Positions 51,341 to 63,934 of a DNA stretch of 64,000 nt are shown here, piece by piece. The notes under the pieces were generated by a model. It searched no databases, had not been told where the DNA came from, and was given only the letters and a program-made list of their open reading frames with translations. The stretch's first letter is position 1. The number at the start of each line of letters is the position of its first letter. A program made the translations under genes and the position numbers. Origin of the DNA: Saprospiraceae bacterium (lineage in GTDB: Bacteria; Bacteroidota; Bacteroidia; Chitinophagales; Saprospiraceae); the NCBI GenBank assembly GCA_025056735.1, contig JANWVR010000073.1, forward strand, positions 1-64,000, in the 5' to 3' direction.

Positions 51341-52198
51341 TCAGGCGCGATGAGCCTGGGCGAACATATCGAGCAGGTCTTTGAGCGTGTCGCGCAGGTC
51401 TTTGCGGTTAACGACGAGGTCTACGAAGCCGTGTTCGAGCAAGAATTCGGCGGTTTGGAATCCTTCGGGCAGGTCGCGTTTGATGGTTTCGCGGATAACG
51501 CGCGGCCCTGCAAAGCCAATGAGTGCGCCTGGTTCGGCTAAGTTCACATCGCCCAGCATGGCATAGGAGGCAGTTACACCTCCGGTAGTGGGGTCAGTCA
51601 TGAGCGAGATGTAGGGCAGGCGGGCTCTGGCCAGCAGGGTTAGTTTGGCGCTGGTTTTGGCCATTTGCATCAGCGAGAAGGCGCTTTCCATCATGCGTGC
51701 GCCGCCTGATTTGGAAATAATTAGCAGTGCCGCACGCTTTTCGATGGCGCGGTCAATGGCGCGAGCAATTTTTTCACCCACCACCGAACCCATCGAACCA
51801 CCGATGAAGCGGAAGTCCATAGCAGCGATGATGACGGGATTGCCACCGATGTTGCCCTCAGCCACTGCAATTGCTTCCGTCAGGCCTGTTTTAGCCATGC
51901 TCTCCTCCAAACGCTTGCTGTAAGGCTTTAAATCCACAAAATTGAGCGCGTCCACTGAGGCCAATTCGTCAAAAAGGCGCGTGTATTGCTTACTATCGAA
52001 GAGCATGTCGAAGTATTCCCTCGACCCGATGGCTGTGTGGTAGTCGCATTTCGGGCATTTAAAGAAGTTCTCGCGCAGCGCCTTGGTGGTGCTGGTTTCC
52101 TTACATTTTTTGCATTGAAACCATAGACCCTCGGGAACGTCTTTTTTGGCTTTTGTGGCGGTGGAGATGCCTTCTTTAAGTCGTTTAAACCAGCTCAT
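51341..52198 (-). CDS. accD: Acetyl-CoA carboxylase carboxyltransferase subunit beta
   Basis: AccD with AccA transfers the carboxyl from biotin to acetyl-CoA in the first step of fatty acid synthesis. The 285-residue product (ATG 52198, MSWFKRLKEG) has the N-terminal zinc ribbon with CKKC and CPKC, then the crotonase-type core with a GGSMGSVVGEKI segment, SGGARMMES, MTDPTTGGVTASYA and GFAGPRVI. An upstream in-frame start at 52300 is rejected, because a perfect promoter box lies at 52253. It leads a minus-strand operon with the HsdR-N-like, THEP1-like and LanB-like genes. Confidence 0.95.
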   Translation of the reverse strand: MSWFKRLKEGISTATKAKKDVPEGLWFQCKKCKETSTTKALRENFFKCPKCDYHTAIGSREYFDMLFDSKQYTRLFDELASVDALNFVDLKPYSKRLEESMAKTGLTEAIAVAEGNIGGNPVIIAAMDFRFIGGSMGSVVGEKIARAIDRAIEKRAALLIISKSGGARMMESAFSLMQMAKTSAKLTLLARARLPYISLMTDPTTGGVTASYAMLGDVNLAEPGALIGFAGPRVIRETIKRDLPEGFQTAEFLLEHGFVDLVVNRKDLRDTLKDLLDMFAQAHRA

Positions 52199-52252
52199 AC
52201 AACTACAGTTCGTGAAAGGAAACAGGGTGGGTGCTTTCTTAGATACGGCCTG

Positions 52253-52260
52253 CAAAGATA
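52253..52260 (-). promoter_or_regulatory. -7 promoter box of the accD operon (TATCTTTG)
   Basis: A full TAnnTTTG match on the minus strand, giving a start near 52246 and a leader of about 48 bases. It stands back to back with the box at 52284 for the divergent gene. Confidence 0.62.
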
Positions 52261-52283
52261 CATTAAACATAGGCCTGTGGCAG

Positions 52284-52291
52284 CATCTTTG
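52284..52291 (+). promoter_or_regulatory. -7 promoter box of the polyprenyl synthetase gene (CATCTTTG)
   Basis: It matches all but the first base of TAnnTTTG. It lies only 23 bases from the divergent accD box, so the two promoters probably share control. A 34-codon ORF (ATG 52295 to TGA about 52399) follows at once and may be spurious. Confidence 0.45.
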
Positions 52292-52377
52292 CTTATGCAA
52301 CGCCTGTTTCGGCTCCCGATGCGCTGTGCTCTGCCAACCTTACTTACCTTCGCGCTGTTTACTCCGCAAAATGCGGT

Positions 52378-53508
52378 GTGGTCAAGTCCGCGTCGCTGAA
52401 ACTTGTGATAAAGAAAACGCTGCTCATATCTTCATCGCCCATCTCTGCGCCTCGTGCTGCCTTAGACAACGGCGCGAATACCTACGCCCACCACGTGCAT
52501 GCTTTGCCGATTGCTTTTGCTGAGCCGCCTGCTAACCTGCGCTTAGAAGACATTAAACAACCTATCCTGACCGAGCTCGCCACCTTTGAAAAGCGCTTCC
52601 GAGACTCTATGCGCAGCGATGTTCCGCTTCTGGATAGAATCACCTGGTACATCGTCCGTAGCAAAGGCAAACAGGTGCGGCCTATGCTTGTTCTTTTGAG
52701 CGCGCGCCTTTTTGGCGCCATCAACGAGGCCTCCTACACGGCCGCCGCATTGGTCGAACTGCTTCATACGGCCACCTTAGTGCACGATGATGTCGTAGAC
52801 GACGCTCACCAGCGCCGCGGCTTTTTCTCCATCAATGCCCTCTGGAAGAACAAAATCGCTGTCCTTGTAGGGGATTTTTTGCTATCCAAAGGCCTATTGC
52901 TCAGTATCCAACAACAGCAATTTCAACTCTTAGAAATCGTCAGCCGTGCCGTCAAGGAAATGGCCGAAGGAGAGCTGTTGCAAATGGAAAAAGCGCGGCG
53001 CTTAGACATTGAGGAGGATATTTATTACGACATCATTCGCCAAAAAACAGCCTCCCTCATCGCCGCTGCGTGTAGTGCCGGCGCGGCCAGCACCACTGCT
53101 GACGCCGATATGATCGAGCGCCTCCGCCTCTTCGGCGAAAAAATGGGCATGGCCTTCCAAATTCGCGACGACCTGTTCGATTTTGGCGAAGACGTAGACA
53201 TTGGCAAACCCACCGGTATAGACATCAAGGAGAAAAAAATGACTCTGCCACTTATCTATGCTTTGCACACTGCCGATCGCTCTGTGCGCCGACGCATCAT
53301 CAATATCGTGCGCAACGAAAGCGAAAAGGCCGAAAAAGTGGCCGAAGTCATCCAGTTCGTCCGCCAAAGCGGCGGCCTGGCGTATGCTCAGGAGGCCATG
53401 CGGCGCTTCCGCCGCGAAGCGTTGGAAATCCTGCATGGAACCCCCGACAACGACGCCCGTACCGCCCTGCGCGACCTGCTGTTCTTCGCTACCGAGCGAA
53501 ATCGGTAG
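52378..53508 (+). CDS. Polyprenyl diphosphate synthase
   Basis: Trans-polyprenyl synthases extend farnesyl or geranyl diphosphate with isopentenyl diphosphate, giving the side chain of quinones. The product shows both aspartate-rich motifs: HDDVVDDAHQRRG (first DDxxD) and FQIRDDLFDFGED (second DDxxD), plus GKQVRPMLVLL and the KPTGIDIKEKKMTLP lysine region. No in-frame ATG precedes the domain. GTG 52378 gives 376 residues, while GTG 52495 gives about 338, the usual length, and may be the true start. It is divergent from accD. Chain length cannot be read by eye, though an octaprenyl or similar enzyme (ispB type) is likely. Confidence 0.9.
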   Translation: MVKSASLKLVIKKTLLISSSPISAPRAALDNGANTYAHHVHALPIAFAEPPANLRLEDIKQPILTELATFEKRFRDSMRSDVPLLDRITWYIVRSKGKQVRPMLVLLSARLFGAINEASYTAAALVELLHTATLVHDDVVDDAHQRRGFFSINALWKNKIAVLVGDFLLSKGLLLSIQQQQFQLLEIVSRAVKEMAEGELLQMEKARRLDIEEDIYYDIIRQKTASLIAAACSAGAASTTADADMIERLRLFGEKMGMAFQIRDDLFDFGEDVDIGKPTGIDIKEKKMTLPLIYALHTADRSVRRRIINIVRNESEKAEKVAEVIQFVRQSGGLAYAQEAMRRFRREALEILHGTPDNDARTALRDLLFFATERNR

Positions 53509-53509
53509 C

Positions 53510-54025
53510 CTACAGCTCCATGACCGCTCCGCACTTTTTGCAGGTGCGCGCTTCGAGGTTGTTTTTGAAGGCCTCAATAGCGGCTTTTATCTGCGTGCCG
53601 ATGTCGGTCAATGGGAAGCCGGCCTCGTGCAGCAGGTTGCCGCAACCCTCACAAAACCACATCAGTTTGTCAATTTCGCCCGGCCGGCGCGTGCGCTCCA
53701 TCACCAACCCAATGGTGTCAGCCGGGCGCTGCGGCGAGTGCGGAACGCGCGCAGGCAGGAGGAACATCTCACCCTCGCGGATATCAATCGTCTCGGGCTT
53801 GCCCTCTTCGTTGATGATTTTGACCTGGATGTCGCCTTTTAGTTGATAAAACCACTCTTCGCCCTCTTCCCAGTGGTAGTCTTTGCGCCCGTTGGGGCCG
53901 CCGACAATCATAACAATAAAATCTTTGTTGCCCACATAGAGCTGTTTGTTGCCCACTGGCGGCTGCAAAAGGTGGCGGTTTTCGTCAATCCAGCGTTGCA
54001 AGTTGAACGGTTTTGCGATAGCCAT
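53510..54025 (-). CDS. 3-hydroxyanthranilate 3,4-dioxygenase
   Basis: HAAO opens the ring of 3-hydroxyanthranilate, giving the precursor of quinolinate in NAD synthesis from tryptophan. The 171-residue cupin has the iron ligands in DYHWEEGEEWFYQ (H51, E57) and VPHSPQRP (H96), and a rubredoxin-like C-terminal metal site with CEGC (125-128) and CKKC (162-165). This is the bacterial form with the extra site. No other kynurenine-pathway gene is in the window, so whether the pathway is complete is unknown. It converges with the polyprenyl synthase gene with one base between stops. Confidence 0.93.
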   Translation of the reverse strand: MAIAKPFNLQRWIDENRHLLQPPVGNKQLYVGNKDFIVMIVGGPNGRKDYHWEEGEEWFYQLKGDIQVKIINEEGKPETIDIREGEMFLLPARVPHSPQRPADTIGLVMERTRRPGEIDKLMWFCEGCGNLLHEAGFPLTDIGTQIKAAIEAFKNNLEARTCKKCGAVMEL

Positions 54026-54110
54026 AGCACAGTGTTCGTTTGAGCCAAAGTATAAAGTGCAATTTCGCGAGCAAACTTACGCCAAAGCCGTCTCTTAAGG
54101 GGGAGAGAGG

Positions 54111-54725
54111 CTAATTGCATTTTTCGGCAGGCGGTTGAAAGAGCCCTTTCTCCAACACTTCACACCAGATATGCCCGATGAGAATATGGCACTCTTGAAT
54201 GCGCGGCGTATCGGAAGAAGGGACCTGAAGGCAAAGGGGGCAACATGTAGCCAGTTTTCCGCCTGAAGCGCCGGTAAGGCCTATGACGCTCATGCCTACT
54301 TCCACAGCTTTCTGCACAGCGCGCAATACAGAGGGCGAATTGCCTGAGGTACTGATGGCTATTAGAACGTCGCCTGGGCGTCCAGCGGCCTCTACCATGC
54401 GGGCGAATACCTCGTTGTAGCCGTAGTCGTTGGCCACGGCGGTCAGGTATGAAGTGTTGACGTGCAGGGCCTCGGCATACAACGGCGGTCGGTCGAAATA
54501 AAAGCGGCCCGAAAGCTCAGCGGCGATGTGTTGCGCGTCGGCAGCGCTGCCTCCATTGCCGCATAGGAGTACTTTGCCGCCGCTCTGGTAGGTTTGCAAA
54601 AGCATTTGGGCCGCCTGTTCAATCTTAGAAAGCAGGACGGCATCTTCTAAGAGGGCTTGCTTGGCGGCTATGCTGGCCTGGATGGCCTGCCGGGCGGTGT
54701 GGCTGGCATCAGAGATGGATGGCAT
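54111..54725 (-). CDS. gmhA: Phosphoheptose isomerase GmhA-like SIS protein
   Basis: GmhA converts sedoheptulose 7-phosphate to D-glycero-D-manno-heptose 7-phosphate for LPS core synthesis. The 204-residue product (ATG 54725; an upstream in-frame start at 54806 overlaps the next gene) has the SIS fold with CGNGGSAADAQHIAAELSGR, then AISTSGNSPSVLRAV, QECHILIGHIWCEVLE near the C-terminus and the zinc-binding histidine/glutamine region. It is 20 bases after the stop of the isoprenoid enzyme-like gene, so co-transcription with the genes starting at 58489 is possible. Confidence 0.92.
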   Translation of the reverse strand: MPSISDASHTARQAIQASIAAKQALLEDAVLLSKIEQAAQMLLQTYQSGGKVLLCGNGGSAADAQHIAAELSGRFYFDRPPLYAEALHVNTSYLTAVANDYGYNEVFARMVEAAGRPGDVLIAISTSGNSPSVLRAVQKAVEVGMSVIGLTGASGGKLATCCPLCLQVPSSDTPRIQECHILIGHIWCEVLEKGLFQPPAEKCN

Positions 54726-54745
54726 GAACAATAGAAAGGGTGTGG

Positions 54746-55780
54746 TTACTCCAGAAAAAAGCGGTTTTTGCAAGCAAACATCACTGCGCGGAGGCGTGTG
54801 CTCCAACGAGCCATATCGAGCACCATGGTGCGGCGGTCATGCCAGGGCAAAGTTCCGTGCTTTTGGGCCAAACGGCCATAATGATGTAGGCAAAAGCGGG
54901 TTAGCATCGTTAGCAGCCCAACCAGGATGAGTGCCGTGCGGCGTGCACGTGCGGAGGCAGCCGGAGCGGCATTTATCGCCTGGGCTAAGTGTTTCCATCG
55001 CTCTTTGAAGTGGCGTTCGGCCAAGTCGAGGCGATTTGCTTCGGCCCAGTAGCGCGCTGGAGTAATTATCTGCTTTTGCGCGTCGTGCCACAGGTCGAAC
55101 AGGTCGTCGCTGGACTGCACTAAGGCGCCCAGAGCGAGCGCTGTGTGGCTTTCGCCCGGGGAGGGCGGCGGTTGCATGAGCAAACGGAAAAGCAAAGCGG
55201 AGTTGCCCCCCTTTTCATTCGCCAAGGCTATTAGGGCCTCCACGGAGATTAGTCTCTGGTCTAGCAACATTGCCTGCGTTTCCAAATCGAAGACTTTTAG
55301 CAATTTTTCTTTAAAGAGGGCTGCGGTTTCGGCGGGCGGACTTATATTTTTCCATAAAAACAACAGGGTGCCGTCAGGGTCAGTTTGTCGGGCAAAGGCA
55401 AACAGGGATGCCGGAAGGGTGATGGTTGATATTGAAGGGGAGAGCGTTTCATGCACCTTTGCCGCTGTCTTGACGTTGTGGGTGGTGAGATAGTTGAGAG
55501 TTTCGGCCTTGTCGTCAAACAGAGCGGCTAAGGCGGCGAGTCGGGCAAATTGGCGCATTTCGCGCGAGCGCAGCGCCTGTCCGCGTTGAGCGGCGAAAAC
55601 GGCGCCGAGAAAGAGCGCGCCGCGGAAGTAGTGGCGACATCGCTTTAGTTGGCGCGGGGCGATGCCTTTTCCCCAGAGCTCGGTGCTGCGAAGCTGTATC
55701 CAGTATTCGCCGCGCAGTTGGAGCAGCGTTAGTTGCCACAAGGCTGCTATTAGGGCGAGGAAGTTTTGGGTCTGACTCAT
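54746..55780 (-). CDS. Class I isoprenoid synthase-like protein
   Basis: The 344-residue product is almost all alpha-helical and carries two aspartate-rich motifs in the right places for a class I terpenoid-synthase fold: ALFDDKAETL (DDxxE, about 88-97) and LVQSSDDLFDLWHD (DDxxD, about 224-237). It lacks the motifs of polyprenyl, squalene or phytoene synthases that I can recognise. I think it belongs to the group named only 'class 1 isoprenoid biosynthesis enzyme' in Bacteroidota. Product and partner are unknown. Its start overlaps the MBL hydrolase gene stop by ATGA (55777-55780), so the two are coupled. Confidence 0.62.
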   Translation of the reverse strand: MSQTQNFLALIAALWQLTLLQLRGEYWIQLRSTELWGKGIAPRQLKRCRHYFRGALFLGAVFAAQRGQALRSREMRQFARLAALAALFDDKAETLNYLTTHNVKTAAKVHETLSPSISTITLPASLFAFARQTDPDGTLLFLWKNISPPAETAALFKEKLLKVFDLETQAMLLDQRLISVEALIALANEKGGNSALLFRLLMQPPPSPGESHTALALGALVQSSDDLFDLWHDAQKQIITPARYWAEANRLDLAERHFKERWKHLAQAINAAPAASARARRTALILVGLLTMLTRFCLHHYGRLAQKHGTLPWHDRRTMVLDMARWSTRLRAVMFACKNRFFLE

Positions 55781-56562
55781 GGGCAGACGATTTCGAGCCC
55801 ATCGTAGCCCAGCGACACGTTGGGTGGCAGTTGGGCGCTTACCTCGCGGGCTAGGCCAAGTTCGTGGCTAATGTGAGTGAGCCAGGCGTGTTCAGGGCCG
55901 ATTTCCTCGATGAGGGCCAGGGCCTCTTCTAAGGTCAGGTGCGTAGGATGCTCGCGTCGGCGCAGGGCGTTGATGACTAAGAAGCGCGTACCCTTGACTT
56001 TTTGTAGCTGGTCGGGCGGTATGGTTTTCACATCGGTCAGGTAGGTCAAGTCGCCAAATCGGAAGCCCAAAATGGGTAGGCTTCCGTGCCAGATGCCGAT
56101 AGGTTGGACGCGCAAGCCATTGAGAGAGAGAGGAGTATCGGCGTCAATAGTGTGTAATTCAATGCGGGGGAGCCCTGGGCCAGGGTTGTCGAAGACGTAG
56201 GCGAAGCGGAAGCGTACAATCTCGGCCACGCGCGGCTGGGCATAGACGGCCATAGGTCGGCCGGTGCTGAAGTTGAAAGGGCGCACGTCGTCTAAGCCGA
56301 TAACGTGGTCGTTGTGTTCGTGCGTGATTAAAATAGCGTCCAAATGCCGCACGCGAGCGCGCAGCATTTGGAGGCGCAAGTCGGGGCCAGCATCAATAAG
56401 AATATTGGTGGGGCCATAGGTCAGCAGTGCTGCCGAGCGCAGGCGCTGGTCGCGCGGGTCGGTGGAGGTGCACACAGGGCACTCGCATCCGATGACGGGC
56501 ACGCCCTGGGAGGTGCCAGTGCCGAGGAGCGTTAGTTTTAGCTTATCCGCCTGGATTTGCAT
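55777..56562 (-). CDS. MBL-fold metal-dependent hydrolase (PhnP-like)
   Basis: The 261-residue product has the metallo-beta-lactamase motif ITHEHNDHVIGLDD with four metal ligands, LIDAGPDLRLQ before it, and LLGTGTSQGVPVIGCECPVCTS at the start. That start is the pattern of PhnP-type phosphoribosyl cyclic phosphodiesterases, including the cysteine pair. Outside the phn operon, the function of these PhnP-like proteins is unsettled. Its first 20 bases overlap the end of the upstream protease gene, and its stop overlaps the isoprenoid-like gene start. Confidence 0.88.
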   Translation of the reverse strand: MQIQADKLKLTLLGTGTSQGVPVIGCECPVCTSTDPRDQRLRSAALLTYGPTNILIDAGPDLRLQMLRARVRHLDAILITHEHNDHVIGLDDVRPFNFSTGRPMAVYAQPRVAEIVRFRFAYVFDNPGPGLPRIELHTIDADTPLSLNGLRVQPIGIWHGSLPILGFRFGDLTYLTDVKTIPPDQLQKVKGTRFLVINALRRREHPTHLTLEEALALIEEIGPEHAWLTHISHELGLAREVSAQLPPNVSLGYDGLEIVCP

Positions 56563-58489
56563 TGTTATTCACGTCGCCTACCTTGACGCCGATGAAGTCG
56601 GCGTCCGTAACGTTCTGCTGCAGATTCGAGAACTGCAGCAGGCCTGCCGGCAAGCCACCCGTAAATGGTTGAGTCGGGTTAGCGAAGGAAGTTGTTGCCG
56701 GAAAAAAGCGCCACGAAGGTACGACGGGAAAGTCCGTGCTTAGGGCCAAGATAATTTTTCGCGTATCGAGCAGGTCGAGCGTGGTTACTGTGTTGCTGCC
56801 ATTAGCGTCGGCGGCAATGATTTTCCAAGGCGAGTCCAAGGGCTCTAAGCCGAGGATATGTTTGTTGGCGATGCTCAGGTCAAAGGTAGTTACCCCGTTG
56901 ACGGGATTAGTGTCGCGCGAGGGAGTTACAATATAATTCAGCCCGGGCGTCAGGTTGTTGAAGGTGTAGCGTCCAGCAGCGTCAGTGCGCGTGGTGGCAC
57001 TGGCGCCGCCGCTGATTTGTACGGTTACGTTAGGCATAGGCGTACCCCAGTGCGTGCGTATGACACCGCTGATGCTTCGCTGGGTAGGCGGTGCGTATCC
57101 ATTTTGGGTCAGTGGGTTTGTGCCGACTGGGTCGAGCCATTCGCGCAGGCGTGCGCTAGGCGTGGAGCCCTGGTCCCAGGAGAGGTCAAAGCGACCAAAC
57201 CAGCTGCCGCTTACAGTGCAGGTATTGGGGTCTAAGTTGCCGCCGTGGAGTTGGCCTACGATGCGCTTGTTTTGGTCAAAAAGCACGCAACCGGAAGAGC
57301 CGGGTTGATAGATGCCTTGGTCTGGGATGACCAACCAGTGGCTGTTGGGCGGTGAGACGCCGAAGGCACCGCCCCAGTTGATGGATTGAGGAAAGATGGT
57401 GGCCGGGTCGTTATCGCGCGAGATTTTCTGAATATCGCCGCTAGGGTGGTGAATAAATGTGCTGTTTTGCACTAAATTATTGGTCGCAGGCGTGCGATTC
57501 CAGCCATTAAAATATACAGTGTAATTCTGAGGCAGGCCATTGAGTTTAAGCAGCATGAAGTCAGTCTCCTCGCGGAAGGCGATGCGTTGGCAACCTAAGA
57601 CGGAGATCGGTTGTGGTTCAGTAGAGGGGTTTGGGCAGCCCGGCGCTTCATAGCCAAAATCAAAGCGCCATACGCCGAAGTTGGGATTGGATCCAATAAT
57701 CTGGCAGTGGTGTGCGGTCAGGAAATAAGGTTCTGCCGTGCCGGCTGTATTGGCCACAAGCGAGCCGGAGCACCAGCCCGCACCGTTGGAAAATACCATG
57801 AGAATGCGGGCCACACCGCGTTTTTCGGTCTGCCAGTTTTGACCAAGCGGGCAATTAACGTTGATGTTGCAGGCCAGCGAACCGCCGAAGTTTTCCGGCG
57901 CGCCTTCTGGCCAGAGGCCGGCAGGGTCATAGACGTAATCTATACGGTTGAGATGCAATTGGGCCATCTGGCGGCTACGGGCCTCCACTACTAACTCCAG
58001 CACGGCCGTATGGCCTGGCACGATGCCGATGAGAAATTCGCCCGTGGGCAGGCAACTTTTTTCCGTGTAGGCTCCCACGACGAACGATCGGTCGGGCGAA
58101 TAGGCAAAAAGACGACAGCCGGGCGATAACACGAGTCGGTCAAAAAGCAACAGCAACCCTAAGGCGTCGGGTACACGCACTGCGCAACGCCACACGCGGT
58201 CGCCGTTGGGCAGGGTCAGCCATTGACCTGCATTCTCAGGTGAAACGTCCACAACGTCACGCACAGGTACAGCAAAACGGCTTTGCTCGAAATTGGTGAC
58301 ATCATCAGCCAACAGCTGCTTGAGGCTGAGCCCTGACCAGCTCAGGGGTTCTGGGATGCCTGCTGCGGCAAAAATAGTTGCGTTTTCAGGCAAAAAACTT
58401 GGTGGAAGGCCGCCCTCGCTTACTTGCGCAGTAACCCTCAGCGCTAACAACAGACCTAATGCGGGAAAAAACCGGTAAAACTTGACCAT
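56543..58489 (-). CDS. Secreted trypsin-like serine protease with CnaB-like and dockerin-like C-terminus
   Basis: ATG 58489 (MVKFYRFFP) gives a signal peptide ending near VTAQ. The 648-residue product has a lysyl-endopeptidase-like S1 domain with catalytic H in FLTAHHC, D in EETDFMLLKL and S in QPGSSGCVLFD. It also has a carboxypeptidase-regulatory/CnaB-like domain (RSISGVIRTHWGTPMPNVTV, about 475-550) and a dockerin-like segment (DANGSNTVTTLDLLDTRKIIL, then IGVKVGDVN). It ends there without a T9SS sorting domain, although this architecture usually has one in Saprospiria. It may be secreted by T2SS or be truncated. It heads the MBL/isoprenoid/gmhA cluster. Confidence 0.84.
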   Translation of the reverse strand: MVKFYRFFPALGLLLALRVTAQVSEGGLPPSFLPENATIFAAAGIPEPLSWSGLSLKQLLADDVTNFEQSRFAVPVRDVVDVSPENAGQWLTLPNGDRVWRCAVRVPDALGLLLLFDRLVLSPGCRLFAYSPDRSFVVGAYTEKSCLPTGEFLIGIVPGHTAVLELVVEARSRQMAQLHLNRIDYVYDPAGLWPEGAPENFGGSLACNINVNCPLGQNWQTEKRGVARILMVFSNGAGWCSGSLVANTAGTAEPYFLTAHHCQIIGSNPNFGVWRFDFGYEAPGCPNPSTEPQPISVLGCQRIAFREETDFMLLKLNGLPQNYTVYFNGWNRTPATNNLVQNSTFIHHPSGDIQKISRDNDPATIFPQSINWGGAFGVSPPNSHWLVIPDQGIYQPGSSGCVLFDQNKRIVGQLHGGNLDPNTCTVSGSWFGRFDLSWDQGSTPSARLREWLDPVGTNPLTQNGYAPPTQRSISGVIRTHWGTPMPNVTVQISGGASATTRTDAAGRYTFNNLTPGLNYIVTPSRDTNPVNGVTTFDLSIANKHILGLEPLDSPWKIIAADANGSNTVTTLDLLDTRKIILALSTDFPVVPSWRFFPATTSFANPTQPFTGGLPAGLLQFSNLQQNVTDADFIGVKVGDVNNNANPGG

Positions 58490-58665
58490 GGGATGATAAA
58501 ATGTATAGGTGAGGAGAACCGAATGCAACGGGTCAGATTACAGGTAAAATATACGCCAACGGCGCGAAAAAATCAGGCCAAAAATGACAAAAAGTCGGTT
58601 TAGCAATAGTTAAAAAATTGGGCTTAGCCCCCAAGCTCATATGACGCTTCGGAGTACTTGTAATA

Positions 58666-58698
58666 AAGCCCTCTCCCTGAAGTACAGAGAGAGGGCTT
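58666..58698 (-). terminator. Intrinsic terminator after rpoC
   Basis: AAGCCCTCTC (58666-58675) pairs perfectly with GAGAGGGCTT (58689-58698). On the minus strand the stem is followed by TATTACAAG. It lies 36 bases past the rpoC stop. The rest of the 58490-58734 gap shows nothing else clear. Confidence 0.75.
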
Positions 58699-58734
58699 GT
58701 ATCTGCCCGGAAAACCTGCGTTAGTTTATCGCAA

Positions 58735-63024
<4,290 letters not shown>

Positions 63025-63066
63025 ATTCGATACAGTTGAGTGGTGTTTAAGAAAAAGAAGCGCCTT

Positions 63067-63891
63067 TTAGTTTTTTTGTAAGACGTAAAAAACGCTTTGA
63101 GGAGCAATGCGCTGCCACAGGTTTTGAGGGTGGTAATGCAGGTTGAAGGCCGTCAGGCGCGAAAGCGCCATGTCTAAATAAACGTAGGTGTAATACTCTG
63201 TGAGCGGTCGGCGGAGCCATTTGCCAAGCATTCGCTGGAGGAAAGAATTCATTGCCAGGCATAAGCTTTCGCGTACGACAGTGAAGCCCAACTCGGCAAT
63301 GCGGCGTCGGAAGAACGTCAACGGAATGCCGCGCTCGTGTTTGGTCAGCATAGGTCGAGGGTAGCGCCAGTCGCCCATAGAGTGTACTGGCTCTCGAATG
63401 AGCAAAAAGCCGCCCGGTGCCAAGCATCGGTGCAGCTCCCTCATCACGTGGGAAACGTTCGGAATGTGGTGTAAGGTGCTAAAGCAGGTCTGTAGATGAA
63501 AATAAGCGTCCGGGAAAGGCATGTCGCCCTCTATGGAGGGTTTATGGTAGCGCAGGCGCACGCCATTCAGTTCGGTACGCTTTAGTTTTTCGGAGGGTTC
63601 CAGGATGTCAATTGACCCAATGCGAGAGAGAATCGGCAAAAACTCATTACCCGTTGCCGAGCCCAAGCCTAAGGCGCGCTCAAAAAAGGCGTTTTTGGGC
63701 AGGTACCGATAGCCATACAGCACGTTAACGGGGTGATACGCATAGCCACCTTCGGACTCCGCCCAGCCATAGCGTTCTACCAGCTGAGCATACCCCTCCC
63801 GCTCGTCCTCGTACCACGAGGCGATTTGTGCTGGCGACAGGTCATCGCCATATAAGCGCTCGCCAGAGAGGTATGCTTCGATGCTGGTCAT
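63067..63891 (-). CDS. Class I SAM-dependent methyltransferase of unknown target
   Basis: The 274-residue product has a degenerate SAM motif I (RALGLGSATGNEFLPIL), an acidic motif II (SIDILEPSEK) and the post-I block PDAYFHLQTCFSTLHHIPN, followed by GGFLLIREPVHSMG. This is the methyltransferase 11/25 style seen in small-molecule, lipid or sugar methylation. About 75 extra N-terminal residues precede the fold. It lies 42 bases upstream of rpoC on the same strand, where rpoB is normally found. Whether they are co-transcribed is unclear. Substrate unknown. Confidence 0.8.
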   Translation of the reverse strand: MTSIEAYLSGERLYGDDLSPAQIASWYEDEREGYAQLVERYGWAESEGGYAYHPVNVLYGYRYLPKNAFFERALGLGSATGNEFLPILSRIGSIDILEPSEKLKRTELNGVRLRYHKPSIEGDMPFPDAYFHLQTCFSTLHHIPNVSHVMRELHRCLAPGGFLLIREPVHSMGDWRYPRPMLTKHERGIPLTFFRRRIAELGFTVVRESLCLAMNSFLQRMLGKWLRRPLTEYYTYVYLDMALSRLTAFNLHYHPQNLWQRIAPQSVFYVLQKN

Positions 63892-63934
63892 GTCGGATGG
63901 TTGCGGCGGTTATAGACTATTGTCCTTCGCGTCG

